Origin: Paenirhodobacter populi
GTDB lineage: Bacteria; Pseudomonadota; Alphaproteobacteria; Rhodobacterales; Rhodobacteraceae
Length of the DNA: 64,000 bases
Direction: 5' to 3'
Assembly (NCBI RefSeq): GCF_004022215.1
Contig: NZ_SAUZ01000001.1
Coordinates: forward strand, 186,001-250,000
In this document: positions 18,945 to 25,341 of the stretch, piece by piece
Layout of the letters: each line of letters begins with the position of its first letter
Position numbering within the stretch: the stretch's first letter is position 1
Notes under the pieces: model-generated
Told to the model about the DNA's origin: nothing
Databases searched by the model: none
What the model saw: only the letters and a program-made list of their open reading frames with translations
Program-made: the position numbers and the translations under genes

Positions 18945-19457
18945 TCAGAACGGAAGCCAGGGGCCGAAGCGGCGGAACGGAAGGCCGAGCGCATAGCTGA
19001 ACACCAGCGCCGAGAAGATCGTGACGATCACCGACAGCACCAGCGCCATCAGCGGTTTCATCCGCATCGAGGCCATCGAGGCGATCAGCGTGGCAAGGAA
19101 GATCGACGGCACGAAGCCAAGGCCGCGCACCGTCAGCCCGAAGAAGACCGGCGCCGGCAGGATCAGCAGCATGCCCCGCCAGGCGATGCGGCCAATCGGT
19201 TCTTCCGTCGTGGAGCGGAAGGATTTCACAAAGATGACCAGCCCGAGCAGGAACAGCAGCCCCGACAGGATGGCCGGGAAATAGCCCGGCCCCATGCGCA
19301 AAGTGGTGCCGATGTTCAGCCCGGTGGTCTGCCAGCCGAACAGCCCCGCCGTCAGCATCAGGAGCAGGCCCGCCACGATGTCGGTTTTGTCCGAACGCGG
19401 CGGCGGCGGGGTCTGGTCCGCGGCGGGCGGGGCCGGGATTTTGGGGTCAGTCGGCAT
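18945..19457 (-). CDS. tctB: tripartite tricarboxylate transporter small permease TctB
   Basis: 170 residues with four hydrophobic segments (GLLLMLTAGLFGW, YFPAILSGLLFLLGLVIF, GMLLILPAPVFFGL, the C-terminal MALVLSVIVTIFSALVF), standard for TctB/DUF1468. The N-terminus is a proline-rich cytoplasmic stretch (IPAPPAADQTPPPPRSD). The ATG lies inside the end of the upstream tctC (11-base overlap), so translation is coupled. Confidence 0.9.
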   Translation of the reverse strand: MPTDPKIPAPPAADQTPPPPRSDKTDIVAGLLLMLTAGLFGWQTTGLNIGTTLRMGPGYFPAILSGLLFLLGLVIFVKSFRSTTEEPIGRIAWRGMLLILPAPVFFGLTVRGLGFVPSIFLATLIASMASMRMKPLMALVLSVIVTIFSALVFSYALGLPFRRFGPWLPF

Positions 19458-20421
19458 AGACGCCTGCGCTTTCGATCACCGGCTGCCAGCGGGCGATTTC
19501 GGTTTCGAGCTGGTTTTTCAGCGCGGCGGGGGTCGCGTCCTCGGCGGGCGAGGGGGCGGTGCCCAGATCCGCCATCGACCGCGCCACGCCCGGATCGGCC
19601 AGCGCCACCTGAAGGGCCGCAGACAGCCGTTCCGTCACCTCTTCGGGCGTGCCTTTCGGCGCGTAGATCCCGTGCCAGATGGAAACCTCCATCTGCGGCA
19701 GCCCTTCCTCGGCCACGGTGGGCAGGTCGGGGAACAGCTCCAGCCGCTCGGGCGTGGTGACGGCATAGGCCTTGACCGTGCCGCCGCGGATCTGCTGCGA
19801 GGTGTTGGTGGTCTGGTCGCACATGAAATCGACCTGTCCTCCCAGCAGATCGGTCATCGCCGGGCCGGTGCCGCGATAGGGCACGGTGACGAACTGCGTC
19901 TCGATCGCCGACTGGAACAGCATGCCGCACAGATGCGAGGCGGCGCCGATCCCGGCGTTCGCCATGCTGACGGTGCCGGCATTCTCCTTCACATAGGCGA
20001 TGAAGGCGGGGAAATCGGCGGGCTCGAAATCCCGGCGCGCGACCATGACCATCGGCACCTCGGTCACCAGCCCCACGTATTCGAACGCCTCCAGCGTGTC
20101 ATAGGGCAGGCTGCGATAGAGCGAGGCCGAGGTCGCCATCCCGATGTGATGCAACAGCAGCGTATAGCCATCGGGATCGGCCTGCGCGACGCGCGCGGCC
20201 CCCAGCGTGCCGCCCGCACCGCCGACATTCTCGATGATGATCTGGCGGCCGAGGTCGGTGGACATCTTTTCGCCGACCAGACGGGCGACGGTATCGGTCG
20301 GGCCACCGGCGGCGAAGGGGACGACCATGGTGATCTGTCGTTCGGGATAGCCTTGCGCGAAGGCGGCGGACGACAGGACGATCGCGGCGCAGAACGCGCC
20401 CGACAGCGAACGGATAGCCAT
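19447..20421 (-). CDS. tctC: TctC/Bug family tripartite tricarboxylate transporter binding protein (first copy)
   Basis: 324 residues from the ATG at 20421, which follows a perfect GGGAGGAAACC ribosome site. Signal peptide MAIRSLSGAFCAAIVLSSAAFA, mature QGYPERQITMVVPFAAGGPTDTVARLVGEKM. First gene of the transporter operon tctC-tctB-tctA-tctC2-lhgO. The 183-base leader upstream carries a 20-base palindrome and a sigma-54-like element (see those entries). The substrate cannot be inferred from the sequence beyond di- or tricarboxylate-like acids typical of the family. Confidence 0.92.
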   Translation of the reverse strand: MAIRSLSGAFCAAIVLSSAAFAQGYPERQITMVVPFAAGGPTDTVARLVGEKMSTDLGRQIIIENVGGAGGTLGAARVAQADPDGYTLLLHHIGMATSASLYRSLPYDTLEAFEYVGLVTEVPMVMVARRDFEPADFPAFIAYVKENAGTVSMANAGIGAASHLCGMLFQSAIETQFVTVPYRGTGPAMTDLLGGQVDFMCDQTTNTSQQIRGGTVKAYAVTTPERLELFPDLPTVAEEGLPQMEVSIWHGIYAPKGTPEEVTERLSAALQVALADPGVARSMADLGTAPSPAEDATPAALKNQLETEIARWQPVIESAGVYAD

Positions 20422-20516
20422 GGTTTCCTCCCAGAAACGGTGTCGCCGGCTCCCCTCCGGCATGATCTATGAAAGCGCGGCGCGGCGGTCCGGCAAACAT
20501 CGCGGGGCGGGCGCGG

Positions 20517-20530
20517 GCGGTTTTTTCGCC
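20517..20530 (-). promoter_or_regulatory. candidate sigma-54 promoter of the tct operon
   Basis: On the minus strand CCGGCGAAAAAACCGCCC has the invariant GG-N10-GC spacing (GG at 20530-20529, GC at 20518-20517). Transcription would start near 20505, about 84 bases before the tctC ATG. The -12 half (CCGC rather than TTGC) is weak, so the call relies on spacing and on the adjacent enhancer-like palindrome and sigma-54-type regulator. Confidence 0.45.
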
Positions 20531-20575
20531 GGGCTTCGGGAAAACGGGTGGAAACCGACGCATCCGGCCATGGAA

Positions 20576-20595
20576 ATGGGTGGATTTCCACCCAT
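20576..20595. promoter_or_regulatory. perfect 20-bp palindrome, candidate enhancer site for the adjacent regulator
   Basis: ATGGGTGGA at 20576-20584 and TCCACCCAT at 20587-20595 form perfect nine-base arms separated by TT. A further half-site GGGTGGAAA occurs at 20546-20554. The palindrome is centred about 80 bases upstream of the start predicted from the GG-N10-GC element, the normal position for an enhancer-binding protein site. It begins 10 bases after the regulator stop, so a hairpin terminator role for that gene is an alternative reading. Confidence 0.55.
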
Positions 20596-20604
20596 GTCCG
20601 GGGC

Positions 20605-21942
20605 TCAGTTCTCGGGGTCGAGGATCAGGCGGCGGTCGAGCCCATGCCTGCGCATCTTTTCGTAAAGCGTCTTGCGGCTGATGCCGAGCGTTTCATAGAC
20701 CGGCTTCAGCCGCCCGCCATGGGCGGCGATGGCGCCGGCGATCAGGCTGCGCTCGAAGTCCATCATCCGCTCGGACAGGCGCGCGCCGCCCGGCGCGGCG
20801 ATCTCGACGGGTTCCAGCCCGAGGACGAGCCGTTCCGCCTGATTGCGCAGTTCGCGCACATTGCCGGGCCAGTCGCGCGCCGCCAGCGCCAGCAGATGGG
20901 CGGGCGCTACCTCGCGGTCAGGCACGCCGTGCCGCGCCGCCGATTCCCGCAGCAGATGCCGGAACAGCAGCGGAATATCCGCCCGCCGCGCCGAGAGCGG
21001 CGGCACATGCAGCACCGCGACATTCAGCCGCCAATACAGATCCTCGCGGAAGCGGCCCTGCGCCACGGCGGCGGCGAGATCGCTTTTCGACGTGGCGAGG
21101 AAGCGCACGTCCAGCGGCACCGGCTCGTTCGCGCCCAGCCGGGTGATCATCCGTTCCTGCAGCACGCGCAGCAGTTTCGCCTGCAGGTCGAAGGGCATCT
21201 GGCCGATCTCGTCCAGCAGCACGGTGCCGCCGCGGGCGTGCTCGAACTTGCCGAAGCGGGGGCGCAGCGCGCCGGGAAAGGCACCGGCCTCATGGCCGAA
21301 CAGCTCGCTTTCGATCAGCGCCTCGGGCAGGGCGGCGCAGTTGATCGCGACGAAGGGCTTGCCCGCGCGGGGCGAGATGTCGTGGAGCGTGCGGGCCACG
21401 ACCTCCTTTCCCGCGCCGGTCGGCCCGATGATCAGCGTATCGGCATCCGAGGCGCCGATCGCCCGCAGCCGGTAGCGCAGATCGACCATCACCTGAGTGC
21501 GCCCCGGCAGGCGCGCCTCGACATCGTCGCGCTTGCCCGCGACGGCGCGCAGGCGGCGGTTCTCGATCACCAGCCCGCGATGGTCGAGCGCGCGGCGCAG
21601 CACCGCGCAAAGCTCGGGCATCACAAAAGGCTTTTCCACGAAGTCCCACGCCCCGTACCGGATCGCCGCGACCGCGAGCGGCACCTCGGCGTGGTCGGTC
21701 ATAAGGATCACCGGGATACCCGCGTCCACCTCATGCAGCGCCGACAGCAGCGCCATGCCGTCCATCCCCGCCATGCGGATTTCCGCGATCACCACGCCGT
21801 CGAAGGCGGGGCCGGCCAGCGCCAGCGCCGCGCCCGCCGTGGCCAGCGGCTCGACGTTGAAGCCAGCCCGATCCAGCGCCCGCGCGGTGGCGTCGCGCAG
21901 GCTGTCGTCATCATCGACCAGAAGGACCCGCGCCCGGGTCAT
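20605..21942 (-). CDS. DctD-like sigma-54 response regulator with atypical receiver and GAFPGA loop
   Basis: 445 residues in three parts: receiver (1-120), AAA+ sigma-54 interaction domain (about 145-375) and a C-terminal Fis-type HTH (LKPVYETLGISRKTLYEKMRRHGL). The receiver keeps the acidic pocket (Asp10-13), Thr82 and Lys104, but the phosphoacceptor position reads Glu54 (VVIAEIRMAGMDG) instead of Asp. Walker A GPTGAGKE is at 173-180, Walker B GGTVLLDEIGQMP is intact, and the sigma-54 contact loop reads GAFPGA (220-225) not GAFTGA. No sensor kinase is adjacent. The start at 21942 is set by the conserved receiver start; the frame continues upstream without homology. Probably controls the tct-lhgO operon just downstream. 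Confidence 0.88.
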   Translation of the reverse strand: MTRARVLLVDDDDSLRDATARALDRAGFNVEPLATAGAALALAGPAFDGVVIAEIRMAGMDGMALLSALHEVDAGIPVILMTDHAEVPLAVAAIRYGAWDFVEKPFVMPELCAVLRRALDHRGLVIENRRLRAVAGKRDDVEARLPGRTQVMVDLRYRLRAIGASDADTLIIGPTGAGKEVVARTLHDISPRAGKPFVAINCAALPEALIESELFGHEAGAFPGALRPRFGKFEHARGGTVLLDEIGQMPFDLQAKLLRVLQERMITRLGANEPVPLDVRFLATSKSDLAAAVAQGRFREDLYWRLNVAVLHVPPLSARRADIPLLFRHLLRESAARHGVPDREVAPAHLLALAARDWPGNVRELRNQAERLVLGLEPVEIAAPGGARLSERMMDFERSLIAGAIAAHGGRLKPVYETLGISRKTLYEKMRRHGLDRRLILDPEN

Positions 21943-22100
21943 CCCCTGTCCGCCGCGATGCGGTCGAGCCGGATCGGTCGTGCCATGTCCTCCCCCATGC
22001 TGGCATCGGGGAAAGGGTAGCGCAGGCAGGGACATGGGTCCACGCGCATGGCTGTGGGCGGGTGGGTGACGTAAGGGCCGCGGGATCGCCAGCGGAGGGG

Positions 22101-22173
22101 GTGCAGGGGGCCAGCCCCCTCGCGCATTCGCGCTCACCCCCGGGATATTTATGGAAAGATGAATGGCAGGAAG
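22101..22173 (-). repeat. dispersed two-hairpin intergenic repeat, copy B
   Basis: Read on the minus strand: CTTCCTGCCATTCATCTTTCC then ATAAATATCCCGGGGGTGA, then a GCGC/GCGC mini-hairpin and AGGGGG/CCCCCT hairpin (22105-22110 with 22115-22120). Same leader and same order as copy A at 11347-11420. The stems differ in sequence between the copies but both remain paired, which argues that the structure matters. Confidence 0.65.
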
Positions 22174-22247
22174 GGGCGGCTGCGGGGGGGCCTGTTGGGC
22201 GATTCCCGGCGGGGGCTTGCCGCATGTCCGGGCGTCGTTTGCGGGGC

Positions 22248-22395
22248 GCGGAGGGCGCGGCGATCTGCGGGGGAGGGGCGCGCTGCGATCCGATATGGTC
22301 CGGTGCCGCGCCGTGCGGGGGATGCGGAGGGCGCCGCGATCTGCCGGAGGGCCGCTGCGATCGGATATGGTCCCATGCCGCGCTGTGCGGTGGAT
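22248..22395. repeat. imperfect tandem duplication, about 75 bp twice
   Basis: Unit 1 (22248-22323, 76 bases) and unit 2 (22324-22395, 72 bases) are adjacent. Both start GCGGAGGGCGC, share GCGATCTGC near base 12, GGATATGGTCC or CGATATGGTCC in the middle, and end TGCGG(T/G)GGAT. A handful of substitutions and a four-base length difference separate them. They lie between the acx 3' end and copy B of the dispersed repeat; no protein family is evident in any frame. Confidence 0.8.
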
Positions 22396-22397
22396 GA

Positions 22398-22421
22398 GGG
22401 CGGCCCTTGCGGGGGCCGCCC
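22398..22421 (-). terminator. hairpin after acxC, possible acx operon terminator
   Basis: Perfect eight-base GC stem GGGCGGCC/GGCCGCCC with an eight-base loop, 12 bases past the acxC stop on the minus strand. No T run follows, so intrinsic activity is uncertain. Confidence 0.5.
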
Positions 22422-22433
22422 GTCGGGTCGGGG

Positions 22434-22934
22434 TCAGGCGCGTTCGGGCACGGCGAGGCCCAGCCAGTCCTTGTAGAAGGTCTCGATATCCGGCTCGAAG
22501 TCGTGGATCACCGGATACCAAGGGGTCGGCGCCTCGACATCCAGAAGATCGCCCGAGAGCGGGCAGAAATATTCCCGGATCACCTGCCAGTCGGGCGAGG
22601 GCGCCATCAGGCGGGGATAGAGTTCCTCCATCTGCGCGGCGGTGTTGCGCACGCGGATCCGGGCGTGGAGCTTCCAGTTCTGGTCCCAGTCGCAGAAGTC
22701 GTAGCCGGCTTTCGAGCGGATCACCCATTTCCTGTCGGACAGCCGCTGCACGATGAAGAGCTTCGGCCCCAGCGGCAGGATGATCGGGTCGTCCCAGTCC
22801 ACCTGTTCTTGCAGGATCTCGAGGTAGATCTGGAAGCGTTCCTTGTCCTTCGGCGTGGAGAGCATCGTGTGCAGCGTGTCGCGGTCGATCTTGCCGTCGA
22901 CGAGATCCTTGATCTTGGCTTTGGTATAGGCCAT
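22434..22934 (-). CDS. acxC: acetone carboxylase gamma subunit, cysteine-poor variant
   Basis: Small subunit of the (alpha-beta-gamma)2 acetone carboxylase. From the ATG at 22934 (GGGAGGAACCG upstream) it is 166 residues, family size, beginning AYTKAKIKDLVDGKID and containing DTLHTMLSTPKDKERF, IILPLGPKLFIV, APTPWYPVIHDFEPDIETFY and the C-terminal LGLAVPERA. Gamma subunits bind zinc through cysteines; from memory the Xanthobacter protein reads C-x-C-G-x-D-F-C and C-P-x-C in two places. Here the first reads SKAGYDFC (only Cys81) and the second CPLSG (only Cys124), so most expected ligands are missing. Third gene of the acx operon, 69 bases after acxB. Confidence 0.93.
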   Translation of the reverse strand: MAYTKAKIKDLVDGKIDRDTLHTMLSTPKDKERFQIYLEILQEQVDWDDPIILPLGPKLFIVQRLSDRKWVIRSKAGYDFCDWDQNWKLHARIRVRNTAAQMEELYPRLMAPSPDWQVIREYFCPLSGDLLDVEAPTPWYPVIHDFEPDIETFYKDWLGLAVPERA

Positions 22935-23003
22935 CGGTTCCTCCCTTTGGTTGGCCTTGGCGATTGAGGGCGGCACCCGGGGGGCGGGCGCCGCCGGGGG
23001 CGT

Positions 23004-25319
23004 TTATTCCTCGACGAACTGGACCGTCTTCACGTCCGGCAGTTCCGAGATGTCCATCGAGTATTCGCGCCCGTAGGAGGGGATCGGCAGATCCGCTTCC
23101 ATCAGCTTCCAGTCATCGGGCAGCGACCAGAAGGCGCGGAAGTCCCGCTCGAACTTCGGGCCGAGCTTGAAGGAGGCCGCGAACATCTGCTGGACCTGAA
23201 GCCCGGCATCCTTGGCGAGGATCTTTTCGCGTTCGCCCTTCATCCAGTCCTGCGTGGGCACGGAGTCGTCGAGCCGCGCCTTGCGGATGGCCTTGCGCTT
23301 CGCCTCGGTCGCCGCGGTGTCGACGCCCTTCATGCCGTCGCCCGCATTGGTCAGGATCACGCCATAGACGCTTTCGGCAAAGCGTTCGAGCAGATAGCCG
23401 CCGTTCACGTCATCGGCCACCGCCTGCGGTTCGCGGTCCAGCGGATCGCCGAAGCCCGGGCCGCCGCGCATGTAGTTGAGATAGAGGTCGTAGTCCTTGA
23501 ACATCGCCTCGGTGGTGATGGCCTGCTTGTCGCGCTTGATCCGCGCATCGGGCAACTGGCCATCCCAGACCGGGTGTTCGGGGTCGGTGTCGCCGCCATG
23601 CGGGATGGCGCCGCCCTCGGCGATGATCTCCTTCAGGCGGGTGTCGTGCGCCTCGAAGCGGTAGCCCGAGGCCGCCGGATAGCCGCCCATCAGCCCCCAG
23701 TCCGACGAGATATGGCCGTTGCCCATGAAGAACATCGTCCAGTCCTTGGCGTTCCAGACCATGCGCAGCGATTCAAACCCGCAGCCGCCGCGATACTTGC
23801 CCGCGCCGCCCGACGAAGCCTTGATCTGCCGCCCGAGGTAGACGAGCGGCTCGGCCAGTTCCCAGATCTCCATGTCGCCCATGTCGCCTTCGGGGTTCCA
23901 GACGGCGGCGGCATGGCTGATGCCGTCCATATGCGCCGTGGCGCCCACCCCGTTGGCCGCGCATTCGAACGAGTTCACGGCATGGATTTCGTCATACTGG
24001 TTGAAGCCGCCGCCTTGCAGCCAGTTCGAGGTATTGGCGTTGCCGGCGTTGACCTCTTCCAGATAGCCGCGGCCGAAGTAGCTGCGCGACAGGCCGCGCC
24101 AGAGCGCCGTCCATGACGATACGAGGAAGTGCCACGAATAGCTGAACGCCACCCGCCGGTCGTCGGGGTTCATCCATGTGCCTTTCGGCAGGCGGAACTC
24201 GGTCCCGTAGGCGGCGCCGTCGTTGATCATCTCGGTCGGGATCAGGCTTTGCGTCATCATCACCCAGATGCCCGAGGTGAAGCTGACCTGATGGGCGTTG
24301 TAGGTGTGCCAGCCCCAGCGGGAAGAGCCCTCGAAATCCAGCCGCCAGGTGGCGTCGCCGCGGATGGTGATCTCGGAGGGCGTGTGCATGATCGTGTCGA
24401 CCTTGGCGAAGTCGGACGGCACGCGGACATCCTCATGCGCGTAGGGCACGTCGACGAAGCCCACCTGCCGGTATTTGCCGGGGATGGTCATCGCCCTGAT
24501 GCGGGCCTGAAGGCCGACGCGGCCGTGTTCGACCGCCTCATAGGCGAACTTCCAGTAGGCCTCGATGCCCTCGTCTGCGATCACCTCCTCGACCAGCTTG
24601 CGGATCATGTGGCAGCCGGCGACGCGGGTGCGTTCGTCCAGCATCCAGTAGCGCGTGGTGCGCACCATCCGCTGCGATTCATGCAGCCAGTCGCGCTTCA
24701 GCTCGTCATTCTCGCCGATCTTGCGGCAGGTGATGGAATAGCCGTCGCCGAAGCGTTGCACCTGACCCGTGGACATCGACCCCGGCCCGACCGACCCCGT
24801 GTCGATCACATGCGTCACGCCGCCGACCCAGCCGATCAGCTCGCCCTCGTGGTAGATCGGCACGATCGTGTGGATGTCGCAGGGGTGGACGTTGCCGATC
24901 AGGCTGTCGTTGTTGCAGAAGATGTCCTTGTCGTTGATGCCGGGATTGGATTCCCAGTCATTCTCGATCATGTATTTGATCGCGGCGCCCATGGTGCCGA
25001 CGTGGATGATGATCCCGGTCGAGGTCAGGATGCTGTCGCCCGCCGCGTTGTAGAGGGTGAAGCACAGCTCCCCCTCCTGTTCCACGATGGGGGAGGCCGC
25101 GATCTTCTTGGCGGTTTCGCGGGCATCCACCACCCCGGCGCGCAGGCGCGAGAACAGCTTGTTGTATTTGATCGGGTCGCTGTCGCGCAGCTCCATCGTC
25201 CTGAGGCCGGCGTAGTGTTTCGTCCGCTTCGTGGCCTCCATCAGCCGGTCGCGGTGTTCCTTCAGGGTCTCGCCGCCGCGCACGATGCCGCGGGTCCTGA
25301 CCTCGGATTGCATGTTCAT
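23004..25319 (-). CDS. acxB: acetone carboxylase alpha subunit (HyuB family)
   Basis: The 771-residue hydantoinase-B-like subunit carries the carboxylation site, where enol-acetone and carboxyphosphate-derived CO2 join to give acetoacetate. Sequence follows acetone carboxylase alpha subunits throughout (KEHRDRLMEATKRTKHYAGL, IFCNNDSLIGNVHPCDIHT, GGGFNQYDEIHAVNSFECAANG). Mn(II) ligands known as His150/Asp153/His175 in the Xanthobacter structure map to His145, Asp148 and His170 here, all present. GGGAGGAGAAACAAG precedes the ATG. 22 bases downstream of acxA. Confidence 0.96.
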   Translation of the reverse strand: MNMQSEVRTRGIVRGGETLKEHRDRLMEATKRTKHYAGLRTMELRDSDPIKYNKLFSRLRAGVVDARETAKKIAASPIVEQEGELCFTLYNAAGDSILTSTGIIIHVGTMGAAIKYMIENDWESNPGINDKDIFCNNDSLIGNVHPCDIHTIVPIYHEGELIGWVGGVTHVIDTGSVGPGSMSTGQVQRFGDGYSITCRKIGENDELKRDWLHESQRMVRTTRYWMLDERTRVAGCHMIRKLVEEVIADEGIEAYWKFAYEAVEHGRVGLQARIRAMTIPGKYRQVGFVDVPYAHEDVRVPSDFAKVDTIMHTPSEITIRGDATWRLDFEGSSRWGWHTYNAHQVSFTSGIWVMMTQSLIPTEMINDGAAYGTEFRLPKGTWMNPDDRRVAFSYSWHFLVSSWTALWRGLSRSYFGRGYLEEVNAGNANTSNWLQGGGFNQYDEIHAVNSFECAANGVGATAHMDGISHAAAVWNPEGDMGDMEIWELAEPLVYLGRQIKASSGGAGKYRGGCGFESLRMVWNAKDWTMFFMGNGHISSDWGLMGGYPAASGYRFEAHDTRLKEIIAEGGAIPHGGDTDPEHPVWDGQLPDARIKRDKQAITTEAMFKDYDLYLNYMRGGPGFGDPLDREPQAVADDVNGGYLLERFAESVYGVILTNAGDGMKGVDTAATEAKRKAIRKARLDDSVPTQDWMKGEREKILAKDAGLQVQQMFAASFKLGPKFERDFRAFWSLPDDWKLMEADLPIPSYGREYSMDISELPDVKTVQFVEE

Positions 25320-25341
25320 CTTGTTTCTCCTCCCTGAGACA

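Larger units (their letters stand above)
21943..22433. other. 491-base gene-free stretch with two kinds of repeat
   Basis: No convincing gene. It holds copy B of the two-hairpin repeat, an imperfect tandem duplication and a hairpin just after acxC (each listed separately). Short open frames here, including one ending MARPIRLDRIAADRG that runs into the regulator start, have no recognisable content. The place where a sensor kinase for the regulator would be expected is taken by these repeats. Confidence 0.6.

Noticed and set aside
21939-22127. Short minus-strand frame ending MARPIRLDRIAADRG that overlaps the regulator start; considered as the remnant of a sensor kinase
   Set aside because: No histidine-kinase motif in any part, and most of it consists of repeat B sequence.
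22163-22756. Open frames crossing the tandem duplication
   Set aside because: They run antisense into acxC and the repeated units give low-complexity Arg/Gly/Ala sequence.
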